Assembly: GCF_029968035.1 (NCBI RefSeq)
Contig: NZ_JASCIQ010000035.1
Location: 1 to 64,000 of the forward strand
Origin: Streptomyces cavernicola
Lineage (GTDB): Bacteria > Actinomycetota > Actinomycetes > Streptomycetales > Streptomycetaceae
Direction: 5' to 3'
DNA length: 64,000 bases
In this document: piece after piece, positions 28,132 through 38,600 of the stretch
How positions within the stretch are numbered: position 1 is the stretch's first letter
Layout of the letters: every line of letters starts with the position of its first letter
The notes under the pieces: generated by a model
The model's input: the letters and a program-made list of their open reading frames with translations, nothing else
Told to the model about the DNA's origin: nothing
The model's database searches: none
Position numbers and translations under genes: made by a program

Positions 28132-28193
28132 CAGATCGTCCGCCATCGACGTTCCGTGCTGTGAAAAGGCTTGGCCTTGTGTCAAGCCGACCA

Positions 28194-28205
28194 GCGACAC
28201 AACGC
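28194..28205 (+). repeat. repeated phage intergenic motif, copy 1
   Basis: GCGACACAACGC, ending 10 bp before GTG 28216. It matches the family GCGAC(G/A)C(A/T)A(G/A)CC with changes near its 3' end. Confidence 0.5.
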
Positions 28206-28215
28206 GGAGGAATGG

Positions 28216-28713
28216 GTGACGACTGCTACTGCTCCCCTCTCATCGGCAGCAGGCCAGGAGTTCTGGCAGGAACCTCTGCTCCAGTCGAGGCCGAAGCCTG
28301 TTCCGAAGCCGGTGGTGAAGGCGGCGGGCGAGGCAACACCCCCTGAGTCCTCGGCCGAGGCCGTGGACGCGCCTCCGGATATTTCACACACCTGGGTCGT
28401 CGCCGCCGAGATCCAGGTGGAGCCCCGTATTGCGTCCATCGCAGACTTTCGTGGCTCGTTCAAGACGACCGCCGGGCAGCGCGTAGATGCGCTGGAGGTG
28501 TACTGCCGGGGCTGCCGCCGCCCGTACGACGAGGTGAAGGGCCAGGACTGCGCAGAGAAGGTCGACAACAGGCATCTGATCGGCGGGGACCAGTCGACGC
28601 GGAGGAAGCGCAAGCTGCCACCGCCCCCGAAGGGCGCCAAGATCATCCCCGGCCAGAAAGTCCAGCGGCGCGGCATCGGCGCCTACATGGCCGGGGTCAG
28701 CCGCCCGCGCTGA
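28216..28713 (+). CDS. phage-module protein of unknown function with two Cys-x2-Cys-like sites
   Basis: 165 aa. The N-terminal half is Pro/Ala/Glu-rich and disordered; the C-terminal half has C-x2-C and a later Cys (YCRGCRRPYDEVKGQDC), possibly a zinc-binding site, then a basic tail (RRKRKLPPPPKGAK). GTG 28216 was chosen because GCGGAGGAA lies just upstream. It opens the phage structural module and has a copy of the repeated intergenic motif (28194-28205) right before it. No terminase motif was found, so it is not called a terminase. Confidence 0.6.
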   Translation: MTTATAPLSSAAGQEFWQEPLLQSRPKPVPKPVVKAAGEATPPESSAEAVDAPPDISHTWVVAAEIQVEPRIASIADFRGSFKTTAGQRVDALEVYCRGCRRPYDEVKGQDCAEKVDNRHLIGGDQSTRRKRKLPPPPKGAKIIPGQKVQRRGIGAYMAGVSRPR

Positions 28714-28731
28714 CGCCCGGCGAGCGAGCAC

Positions 28732-28743
28732 GCGACACTAACG
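28732..28743 (+). repeat. repeated phage intergenic motif, copy 2
   Basis: GCGACACTAACG, ending 16 bp before GTG 28760, in the gap after the first phage-module gene. Confidence 0.6.
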
Positions 28744-28759
28744 CGGCGGCGCCACCATC

Positions 28760-29107
28760 GTGCGCGCCGTGAGTACACCGCCTGAGACACCCTCCCCGCG
28801 AAGCCTCGCCAGGGAAGCCGCCGGACTTCTCCTCGTCGTCGCCGGCGTGCTCGTCACGCTCGTCGCCCTGAGGGCCGTGCACCCGGTGCTGAGCACCAGC
28901 GTGGCCGCAGCGAGCACTTTCGCGGTCTTCCGTTTCTGGGCGCCGCCGAGGAGTCGGGTCTCCCGCCTCTCCGCCTATGCCATCAGCGTCATCGTGGCCG
29001 CGGCCGCCGTCGGCTGCGCCTTCGCGTACTTCCCGCCTATGGGCTGGGTCGAAGTCGGCGCGGGCATCAGCGCGATGGGCGTATGGCTGGCCAGTGAGGG
29101 GGCCTGA
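28760..29107 (+). CDS. small phage-module membrane protein
   Basis: 115 aa from GTG 28760 with three to four hydrophobic segments (AAGLLLVVAGVLVTLVAL, VLSTSVAAASTFAVFRFW, AYAISVIVAAAAVGCAFAYF, VEVGAGISAMGVWLAS). The stop overlaps the portal start by one base (TGATG), so the two are cotranslated. A role in lysis (holin) is unlikely this close to the portal; it could be a virion or superinfection protein. It follows repeated motif copy 28732-28743. Confidence 0.6.
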   Translation: MRAVSTPPETPSPRSLAREAAGLLLVVAGVLVTLVALRAVHPVLSTSVAAASTFAVFRFWAPPRSRVSRLSAYAISVIVAAAAVGCAFAYFPPMGWVEVGAGISAMGVWLASEGA

Positions 29108-31569
29108 TGCCCCGCCAGTTCCTGCCCGGCCTCCGCCGCCTCCTCGTCGCACGTGTTCCAGTGCCACCGCTGGAGGAGAAGTCCGGGCCGACCGGCAACG
29201 CGTACGTCTCCATGACCTACGCGGGCACCACGAACGTGTGGGGCACCGAGAACCGGGCCGCAGGCTGGGACCTCGACCGCGTCATCCAGGAGGGGTACGA
29301 GCGCAGCATCTGGACGTTCAAGTCCGTCGAAGCGATCTCCAAGCACCCCGGTGCGCTTGCCGTCGAGATCGGGCGCGGCGGTGACGAGCGGCAGTTCGCG
29401 GAAACCCTCACCGATCACCCGCTCCTGCACGTCCTGAACGTTCAGGCCAACCCTCTCGAGCGGGCCACCGTCTTCAAGAAGCGGCTTTCCGCGCAGCTCC
29501 TCTTGTCGAAGAAGGGGGCCTTCGTTGAGATCACCCGCTCCCGCGGAGGCACGATCACCCGCCTTGACCTGCTGCCACCGAACCGTGTTGAGCCGATACC
29601 CGACCCCCACGGTGACTACCTCTCCCACTTCGAGTTCACGACGTACGACGGCCGCATCCGGGAGCTGGACCCCAGCCGTGTCGTGTGGCTGAGAGACCCG
29701 CACCCAACTGACCCGTTCTGCGGGGTCACGCCTTTGGAGGCCGCGGGCCTGTCCGTCGACCTGGATGTGAAGGCCCGCACCTACAACATCAGCTTCATCG
29801 ACAACGACGCTCGCCCCTCGGGGATCGTCGGCATCGACGTCGACGGCTTGGACCAGCGAGAGATCGACCGGATCCAGCAGCGGCTTGCCCCCGGCGCGCA
29901 GCATGCCGGCGAAACCGTCGTCGTCGGCAGCGGGCCCGGCGGCCTGCAATACGTCGACACCAGCACGCGGCCGCGCGACATGAACTACGAGACTCTGGCG
30001 AACACGGCCAAGGACGAGATCCTGAGCGCGTTCGGCGTCCCGGAGAGCGTCGTCGGCAACGCGAGCGAGCGGACGTACGCGAACGCCGACCGGGAAGAGT
30101 GGAACTTCTGGCAGCACACGGAGCTGCCCCATCTCTCGCTGCTCGCCTCGGCTTTCGACTTGGACCTGGATGACGGCTGGTCGCTGCGCTTCAACACGTC
30201 CACGGTGGAAGCCCTCGAATTCCCCCGACGCCAGCGCCGCGAAGAGGCGCGAGCAGAGTGGAATGCAGGGCTGATCACGGTGGATGAGTACCGGGAGATC
30301 GCCGGTCGCCGACCGTTCAACGTCGCCCACACCCGAGCCTTGTGGATTAGCCCGCAGAAGGCGCCCGTACCGGCGAACGAGCAGGATGCGGCCGCGCTCG
30401 GCGTAGCTCAGGACCCGGCTGCGGGCACAGCGGCTGGACTTCCGGGAGCCGACGGAACTCCGCCCGCCATCGCGCCCTCCGGCCCTGCGGGAGGCGACTC
30501 AGCAGCCGACGCGGTCGCCGAGGCCCGTGCCCAGGACCAGCAGGGCACCGCTTCCTCCGATGTTGCCGCAGCAGGTGACATGTCCGGCGCTGCGGATGTG
30601 GAATCGGCCGCGACTGCCGTCGACCAGGCCCGCGTGAACGTCCCGCTCGCCTTGCCCGGTGACGCTGCCGATGACGTTTCTGCCGCACGCTCGACCATCG
30701 AGCGACGGAGCAGCGGGGACGCTGCTGCCGATGTCGACGCCGCCCGCTCCGGTATCGAGCACAAGGAGCTGCCCCACGAGGAGGGCTTCGAAGTCACGGA
30801 TAGCGACTTCGACACGGCGTCGGCCGCCGTCACGGCTGCGCTCAGCGCTCTCCTCGCTCGGCAGGAGGGCGTGATCACAGCGCGCCTGCACGCGCCCAAG
30901 ACCCGCAAGCACACCCGCTACTGGCAGCCGGAGAGCACCACCGACCTGCGCCACGGTGAGGGCCCGATCGACGGCGCCCGCGTGGTCGGCGCGGCGCGTT
31001 GGGAGGAAGAGACGACCAGCACGCTGAACCCGATCCTCCAGCAGGTTGCATCCGCCACCGCCGGAGCCCTCAGCAAGAGCGTCACCGGCACCGCCACCGT
31101 GCCGCTGGGCGCAGCGGCCGCCGCGCTCGCAGCCACAACCCTGGCGGGACAGGCCGTCCTTACGCTGCTCTCCGACCTGGCCGACGCACTCCACACGGCG
31201 CAACTCGAGCCCGGCACCCTCGACGAACTCACCGACACCGTCGCCTCGTTCTACCGATCCCGCACCGCGAAGTTCGTCACGCTCCTCGCTGAGTCCTGCG
31301 CAGTCGCGACCGTCAACGGAGCTGCCGACGCCGCAGCCGAGAGCACAGGCCCCTCCGTGCTGCGCACCTGGATCACCCGCGGCGACACCCGTGTACGGCC
31401 CGAGCACCAGAAGCTGAACGGCACCACTCTGCCCGCCGGCACTCCATACGCGGTCGACGGCTCCCGTCTGCGCTACCCCGGAGACCCCTTCGCCCCCGCT
31501 GACCTCACCGTCCGCTGCCGCTGCCGACTGCGCTACCGCGCCGGCCCCACCACCGAGGAGACCCACTGA
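29107..31569 (+). CDS. phage portal protein fused to a MuF-type minor head domain
   Basis: 820 aa, about twice the size of a plain portal. Residues 1 to about 420 are an HK97/SPP1-type portal (PSRVVWLRDPHPTDPF, DEILSAFGVPESVVGNAS), which forms the dodecameric DNA gate. A low-complexity Ala/Asp/Gly linker (about 425-570) contains tandem repeats (DDVSAARSTIERRSSGD then ADVDAARSGIEHKE). The C terminus is a Mu gpF-like head morphogenesis domain with VRPEHQKLNG, RLRYPGDP and the RCRCRLRY end. Portal-MuF fusions occur in several actinophages. It is coupled by one-base overlaps to the genes on both sides. Confidence 0.88.
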   Translation: MPRQFLPGLRRLLVARVPVPPLEEKSGPTGNAYVSMTYAGTTNVWGTENRAAGWDLDRVIQEGYERSIWTFKSVEAISKHPGALAVEIGRGGDERQFAETLTDHPLLHVLNVQANPLERATVFKKRLSAQLLLSKKGAFVEITRSRGGTITRLDLLPPNRVEPIPDPHGDYLSHFEFTTYDGRIRELDPSRVVWLRDPHPTDPFCGVTPLEAAGLSVDLDVKARTYNISFIDNDARPSGIVGIDVDGLDQREIDRIQQRLAPGAQHAGETVVVGSGPGGLQYVDTSTRPRDMNYETLANTAKDEILSAFGVPESVVGNASERTYANADREEWNFWQHTELPHLSLLASAFDLDLDDGWSLRFNTSTVEALEFPRRQRREEARAEWNAGLITVDEYREIAGRRPFNVAHTRALWISPQKAPVPANEQDAAALGVAQDPAAGTAAGLPGADGTPPAIAPSGPAGGDSAADAVAEARAQDQQGTASSDVAAAGDMSGAADVESAATAVDQARVNVPLALPGDAADDVSAARSTIERRSSGDAAADVDAARSGIEHKELPHEEGFEVTDSDFDTASAAVTAALSALLARQEGVITARLHAPKTRKHTRYWQPESTTDLRHGEGPIDGARVVGAARWEEETTSTLNPILQQVASATAGALSKSVTGTATVPLGAAAAALAATTLAGQAVLTLLSDLADALHTAQLEPGTLDELTDTVASFYRSRTAKFVTLLAESCAVATVNGAADAAAESTGPSVLRTWITRGDTRVRPEHQKLNGTTLPAGTPYAVDGSRLRYPGDPFAPADLTVRCRCRLRYRAGPTTEETH

Positions 31570-31781
31570 TGTGGCCCGCCATCTGGATCGTCTGGTCCTG
31601 CCTGTTCGCAGTGTTCGAGACGGTCGCTCTCGTCAACAGACGTGAGGGCGACACCCTTTCCGAGAACTTCCGACGCTTGTTCCGCACCCGCACGTCCAAG
31701 GCGGGACGCGCTGTGTTCGCAGTCGGATGGTGCGGGTTCTCCGCGTGGTTCACCCTCCACATCCTCACCGAGACGATGTAG
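31569..31781 (+). CDS. small phage-module membrane protein
   Basis: 70 aa, starting within the portal stop codon (TGATG). Two hydrophobic segments flank a basic middle (RREGDTLSENFRRLFRTRTSK). Similar proteins are common between portal and later head genes in Streptomyces phages, by memory; function unknown. The 3' end overlaps the convergent minus-strand gene by 17 bp. Confidence 0.65.
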   Translation: MWPAIWIVWSCLFAVFETVALVNRREGDTLSENFRRLFRTRTSKAGRAVFAVGWCGFSAWFTLHILTETM

Positions 31782-32556
31782 ACACCGCGCCGCGCTTCAG
31801 ATTGAGAATCGTGTCAGGCAGCCCCAAGTCGCTCATGGCCTTCTGGATTGTCCGCTTCATCGGGTGACCCTTGATGTAAGGGCTGACCGCAGATGCCGCT
31901 TGGAGCAGGGCTACAGGGATCCAGATCTGCTCGACAACGGTCTCGCCCTCAGGCGTCGTGGTGAAGTACAGCCGGTCCTCCTCCTCGACGACGAACGCAC
32001 TCGCGGTCGCAGCCGTGGTGTGACAGAACGCTGAATGGTGGCGGTAGACCGGATAGATCTCCGGCGTGCCATACGCCTTGACTAGCGTGTCGAAATTCGT
32101 GAGTTCGCCCATGAGCTTGCGGTGTAGTTTCTCGTCCGCCCCGTCGGTGAATTCCAAGGGCGTAGCGGGGATCTCCGGAGTCGGCTCCGTAAGGTTCCAC
32201 GTCGCGTCGATGTTCGCCGCCAGCTTCCGCCGGTGCTCTTCGGAGTACGCACGAATCGCCCGCAGAGCGGGCCAACCGTTGTCCACGAGCCAGTTCATGG
32301 CGTACGCGTGGCCGATCAGGTTCCGCATCAGCGGTGCCGCCTCAACACTGAACCCGTCGTCGTAGAGCCGGGTCAGCGCCGCAGCCGTCCGGTTCGTGAA
32401 CTGCCACCAGCCCATCAGCATGGGCATCATCGGCATGTCGGCCACAGCGACCTCCACCCCGTTCTCCACCGTCTCCTCGGCGGCAGCAAGAATCATCGGG
32501 ACGATCCTGCGGGTGCGCCGGAGGCACTGCTCGTTGGGTCCGAACTTGTACGCCAC
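31765..32556 (-). CDS. DUF5677-like protein, minus-strand cargo gene in the head module
   Basis: 263-aa cytoplasmic helical protein. It has the DUF5677 pattern: a helical core (EAAPLMRNLIGHAYAMNWLVD) and a late R-x6-H motif (YRHHSAFCH, about residue 170) like the HEPN RNase motif. It is oriented against the head genes, is separately expressed, and has GTG as start. Such single reversed genes (morons) in prophages often protect the lysogen from other phages. That role is inferred from position and motif only. Confidence 0.65.
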   Translation of the reverse strand: MAYKFGPNEQCLRRTRRIVPMILAAAEETVENGVEVAVADMPMMPMLMGWWQFTNRTAAALTRLYDDGFSVEAAPLMRNLIGHAYAMNWLVDNGWPALRAIRAYSEEHRRKLAANIDATWNLTEPTPEIPATPLEFTDGADEKLHRKLMGELTNFDTLVKAYGTPEIYPVYRHHSAFCHTTAATASAFVVEEEDRLYFTTTPEGETVVEQIWIPVALLQAASAVSPYIKGHPMKRTIQKAMSDLGLPDTILNLKRGAVSTSSR

Positions 32557-32619
32557 CCCCTGACTCTAAGCGCGTAATCGAACGCGTAGTTAAGGGGTAT
32601 CCGCGCTGGCCGTGAGGCC

Positions 32620-32631
32620 GCGACGCTAACT
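32620..32631 (+). repeat. repeated phage intergenic motif, copy 3
   Basis: GCGACGCTAACT, ending 24 bp before the start of the giant gene. It is close to the consensus, with CTGCAGG downstream. Confidence 0.65.
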
Positions 32632-32655
32632 GCCCGCGGTCTGCAGGGTCCGCGC

Positions 32656-35600
32656 ATGCTGATTCGCACCTCCTCGGCCGCCGACCTGAGTCGCACCTTT
32701 GAGGCCACGTCCGTACGACGGCCGTGGAACCCTGCCCTGCACCCTCGGGACTCGAAGGGCAGGTTCATCGAGACCGGCGGTGTTGCCCGGTTGTGGTCGG
32801 GAAAGCTCGCACGCGTCGTCCGGGCTCTGCCCCGTGACCGCGTACTCGTCCAGGACCGGGCCGCCGACGGCTCCTACACCGGGCGACGGCACAGCACCAG
32901 CGCCCGCTGGATCACGATGGTCGCCCGACCCGACGGCACCGCGCCCACCGCGAACCAGACGAAGGTCGAGGCCGAGGACGCCCGCCGCGAGCAGGATGAC
33001 CGGCGCGGCCTGGGCCTGTCCCGCGACGACCACGGCAACCCGGACACCCCCGACGAGCCGCACGGCGCCGACGACGCGGGCAACGACATCGGCGACGACG
33101 ACGGTGACCGCCCCGAGGACGACGACCAGGACGAGCCCGAGGACGGGCACCACGACGTCGACACCAACGCCCTGCCCAACCGCAAGGCCCGGAACGGGGC
33201 CCGGTTCGAGGACACCGCGGCGGTGCGACGCCACTTCCTCGACCTGGCCCAGCAGCCCGGCGCCAACACGCCGGCACTGCGACGCCTGGCCGGTGACGAG
33301 GACCTGCAAATCACTCCGTCCGGCGGACTCGTCACCACCCGCGACGACGACAACGGCCGCTGGTACCTCACCTCGACCGGCACCGGCGGCTACCTCGACG
33401 TCGGTGACTTCACCACCCGCCAGGAAGCCGAAGGCGCGGCCGAGTACATCAACGAGCACGTCCGCAACGGGCACATCATGCCGGGCGAGTTCAACGAACC
33501 GATCGACTTCTCCGACCCCAAGATCGGCGACTGGTTCCTGACGTGGCGCTCAACCAAGGGCGAGGACGCCGAGCAGGCCATCCGCCGCGCAGTACGGGAC
33601 TTCCACGCCCCCCGTGCGGACGGCGACGCCCCACAGGCGCCATCGGCGAACCGGCAGCGCCCCCAGGAAAGTGAGCGGTTCACCACCCTTCAGCAAGTCC
33701 GCGACAACTGGACCCGGCAGACGGAGGCTCTGCGCGCCTCCGGAAGCGAGCAGGACCGCAGTTCCGCTCGCGACATCGACAGCCTCGTCAAGGAGCCGCG
33801 CCTCAAGCTGGTCGGCGACGGGCAGTTCGTCGCACGCCGCGTCGAGGGCGACTGGTACCTGTACGCCACCGCCACAGGCCAGCAGATGCCGTGGTGGTTC
33901 GACCGGCAGGCCGACGCCAAGGGCTTCGCCGAGCACATCGTCGGCAGGCTCAAGGACAAGGACGGCAACGCCCTCGACTTCTCCGACCCCAAGTTCGCTG
34001 ACGGGCGCCGGACTTGGCGCTCCGCCAAGGGGCGGGACTACATCCAGGAGTGGACGGCCGCCCGCGCCCTGTGGGACCAGGAGCACCCGCCCAAGCACAG
34101 CATTGCCACCGACCGGCTCGGCGAGACCCTGCGCCGCCGCCCCTTCGGCGACGAAGAAGCCCCGAAGGCGGACACGCCAACAGAGCCGACCCCAGTGCCC
34201 GAGGCCACCGACGAGCCCGACATCCCGGAGGATGCGCGGGCTGGCTACATGGCAGGCGAGCAGGAGCGGAGCACGCCGGACGAGCAGCCGGAACCGGCCC
34301 CCGAGCCCGCCGCGGAGCCGCAGCCGGAGGAGGCACCGGAGGCCACAACTGACGGGCGGCCGACGGGCGTTCCGGAGGACGCCGAGCCGGTTGAAGGCGT
34401 GCCCGGATACTGGGCGACCTCCTGGAACCCCGGCCCGGTCACCGTGTACGGCCCGTACGGCGCCCGCATCGCCTCCGTCATCGGCGGCTATAGCGACCGG
34501 CACGCCACGGTCGACGGCGTCTACGTGCCCATCGGCAGCAACGCGAACATCGCCGACCAGATCATCGCCCGCCACCACCTGGCCACAACCAATCCGGACC
34601 AGGCCGACCATGTGCACCTGGCGTGGACCACCCACAAGGGCAAGCGGGTCCTGGCCGTGCGCGGCACCATCAAGAACGACGCACGCGATGACCGGGCCGT
34701 CGGCGCCGCCGGAAAGCTCGCCTGGTCCCCGGTCCAGAAAGCCCGCATCACGGGCACCCAGTGGAAGCCGGAGACCCGCGACCGCAAGGCCGCCGACATC
34801 CTCGCCGCGTTCGTCCGGCAGGGCCGCAACGTCCGCGTCACCGACGAGGACACCAGCACCAACGCCCCTGAGCAGGCCCAGCAGTTCGACGAGGACACCA
34901 AGAAGCTCCGCGCCCTGTCCGACGCAGACCTTCGCGGGCACCGCGACAACCTCAAGATTCACGCCCAGGTCGCCACCACCCCGGCCCGCAAGCAGAAGGC
35001 TCGCGCCGCACTGCAGAAGGTCGAGGCCGAACTCGACCGGCGCCGCATCGCCCAGAACGACGAGAACAACCGCGACGAGCCCGAGAACCACCTGAGCGTG
35101 CAGGACCGTGCGGCCTCGATGAGCGACACCGACCTCGCCGAGGCCATCAGCCGCTCCGAAGGCGCCCGCAGCACCTACGGATCCCGGCGCGGCGACCGGC
35201 TCAACGACGACGAGCGGGCCCTGTACGCCGACCGTCGTCGCCGCACCACCGAGCGGGTCGCCCAAGCCGGGAGCCCTCAGGGCCTGAGCGACGGAGAACT
35301 CGCTGCGCACATCAAGGACTTGGAGGCGCGCGAGCGCACGCACAAGCCGTCCGGCACGATCCACGGAGAGGACGACCTCGCCCCGGAGCGGGACCTGTGG
35401 AACGACCTGACCGGCCATCTGGCAGACGCGGAAACCGAGCAGCAGGCCCGCCAGCTCCGTGACATCGAGCAGCGCCCAGCCGTCCAGGACCTCGACGACG
35501 ACGCGCTGGAGAAGGAGTTCATCGGGCTCCCGATCCGCCTCCGGCGCCTGGGCCCGGAGCAGAACGAAATCCTGTCCGCCCGTCGGCACGCGGTGTACGA

Positions 35601-38600
35601 GGAACGGCAGAACCGCAAGGCCGACGTCTACCGCAACGGCCCCGACCCGGCCGGGCTGAGCGACGCGGACCTGGGCACGGCGTTCAAGGACCTCCACAAG
35701 AAGCGGAACCTCACCAGCGGCCGGGAGCGGGAGGCCCTGGAGGCGCGGCTGAAGGCCATCTTCGACGAGCAGAACCGCCGCGGCGCCGAAGGTCACGAGC
35801 AGAAGGTCAATCGCGCGGACACCCGCGAAGACCCGCTCCGCAGCTCCCTTGGCGCCTCGATCCAGGTCGATGGCAACGGCTACGGCAAGGTCAGTTACCA
35901 CGAGTACGACTCCCCGTACGCGGGCGGCCACAAGGCGGGGTGGAACGCACAGCGCCAGAGTCACGGTGGCCACTTGGGCGCGTTCCCGAGCATGACCGAG
36001 GCCCTGGCCGCGCTCGTCGACAGCTACGACAGCGACCCGGACACGGAGCCGGTGCGCCTGTACGGGTCGGTGCGCCGCGTGTGGGTGCCGAAGATGTTCT
36101 TCGAGCTGTACCAGTCCTCCCGTCGCGCCGACTCCTTCTCGTCGGCGAGCAAGGAGCGCCAGACCCTCTACGGCCTGTTCAAGGGCCACGGCTACGGCTG
36201 GTCGGACAACACCAACCCGATCACAGGGAAGATCGGAAAGGGCGCCAACCTCGACATACCCGAGGGGCTGCTCGCCGAGTTCCACCGCGTCACCGAGGAA
36301 CTGTCCCGCGAGATGATGCTTCGGGCCAGCGACCGCGAACTGGACTCCTCGGACCGGTCGAAGGCCCGCACCCGGCTGGCCTCCATCAACGCTGCGCTGC
36401 ACGGCATCGACGCGCAGCGCACCGCAGTAGGTAAGGATGGCGGGGACGACGACCGCAAGGTCATCTCCCGCGAGGAGATCGAGGCGCAGCAGGCAGCCCT
36501 GCGCGCTGCTCTCGGAACGGACGAAGGACCTGACAGTGAGCATCTACAGCCAGACGGCCAGGGACCACTGGACGAAGTACCGTCCGCGGGAGCTGGCGCA
36601 GATGGACGACCCGGAGACGTTCTTCCTGAACAAGGGCAGGGAGATCGAGACGGCGATTCTGGTGGCCGAGGAGGCGCTGGAGAAGACCGTGCCGGCCGCG
36701 ACGGAGTACGAGGCTCGGGCGGGTCAGCACAAGCAGATCAGGGCGGACGCGACCGCGATGGTGCTCCGCGACCTGCTGCCGGAGCCGGAGCCGGAGACCG
36801 ACGAACCACAGACGCTCAGTCCGGAGATGCGGGATCTGCAGGCGATGAAGGACGCGGTGTACGACATGTAGCACCGCGTTTTAGACCGAAACCGGCCGAC
36901 GCCGCGACCAAGGGCCCGATCCAGCGTGCCGCCGCGAACGTCGAGGCGATCCGGGTTCTGAAGCGGTTGGAGCGGGAGGACCGCCCGGCCACCGAGAAGG
37001 AGAAGGTCACCCTCGCCCGCTGGACCGGGTGGGGCTCGGTTCCGATCATGTTCGCGGCGGAGCCGAACGAGCAGGAGCCGCGCTACCAGCAGGGCGGCAC
37101 CCGGTACGGCAAGTTCGAGCAGGACTACGCCCGTTGGGCGGAGTACCGCGAGCTGCGCACCATGCTCTCAGGCGAGCTGACGCCGCTGGAATGGCGGCAG
37201 GCGTCCCGCGGCACGCTGTCGATGCACTACACGCCGCAGCCGATCGCCGAGGCGATGTGGGACGGCCTCAAAGCGCTCGGGTTCGAGCGCGGTGACGTCC
37301 TGGAGGCCGGTTCCGGCGCGGGCACATTCTTCGGTGTCTCTCCCGACGGGGCACGGCTCACCGGCATCGAGCTGGACCCGACCACCGCGAAGATCGCGAA
37401 AGCGCTCTACCCGGACACCAACGTCCTCAACGAGAACTTCGCGGAGACCGACGCCCACCCCGGCACGTTCGACGTGAGCATCGGGAACGTTCCGTTCGCG
37501 TCCGTGCCCTTCGGCGACAAGCGATACCCCGCTGAGAGCCTGCACAACGGGTTCATCACCAAGGAGTTGGCGCTGACCCGGCCGGGCGGCATCACCCTCC
37601 TGATCACCTCCCGGCACACCCTGGACTCCAAGGGCGACAAGGCCCGCAAGCAGATCGCCAAGTACGGCGACCTCATCGGCGCCGTCCGCCTGCCGAGCGG
37701 TGTCTTCAACGACGCCGGCACCAGCGTCGTCACCGACGTCCTCGTTCTGCGGCGCCGCGCCGATGGCGACGAGCCGGGCAACACGACGTGGCTCAACGCC
37801 CCCGAGCGGAAGATCGAAGGCGTTCGGGAGCACGTCAACGAGTACTTCACCGAGAACCCCGACCACGTTCTCGGCGACCTGACCACCGAATCGTCCCCCT
37901 ACGGACCGCGCCTGACCGTCAAGGGCGACCCGGCCAAGGCCCCCGACCAGCTCCGTGACGCCCTGGAGCAGATCGCCGCCAAGGCGAAGGCCCACGGCAA
38001 CGGCTACGAGCCGCACCCCGACGGCGACAACCGGCCGCCCGTGTTCTTGCAGACCGCGCGGGAGAAGCACGCCAACGACTGGACCGGCCGCCTCTACGAG
38101 GGCGACGACGGCAAGCTCTACCAGCACGTCAACGGCGGCAACCCCGTCGCGGTCGAGCCGTCCGACGACCGTGACGACCAGCTCCGCGCCCTGGTGCAGC
38201 TCCGCGACGTCGCCGCCGAACTGCGCGCCCTGGACCGCAAGAACGACGAGGACGAGCGCGCCGAGAAGCTGCGCGCCCAACTCCGCGACCTGCACACCAC
38301 ATACGTCGAGCAGTACGGACCCCTGTCCAAGCCCGGCCAGTTCCGCAGCATGAAGACCGGTACCCGGCCGGACGGCTCGGAGGAGCGCACCCCGACCGCC
38401 TATGGGTACTTCCGCTCCGACCCGGACGCCGGGTCGGTCCTCGCTCTCGAGCGGTGGGACGCGGACAAGCAGGAGCCGATCCTCTCCCGCGTCTTCGAGG
38501 AACGCGCCGCTGCCCGCCGTCAGCCGCTCGACCGGACCGACGACCCGAAGACGGCCCTGTCCGCGGTCGTCGCCGCGACCGGCGAAGTCGACCTCGGCGA

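Noticed and set aside
28216..28713. Small terminase call for the first phage-module gene
   Set aside because: No helix-turn-helix or terminase pattern was seen; zinc-site-like cysteines do not establish it.
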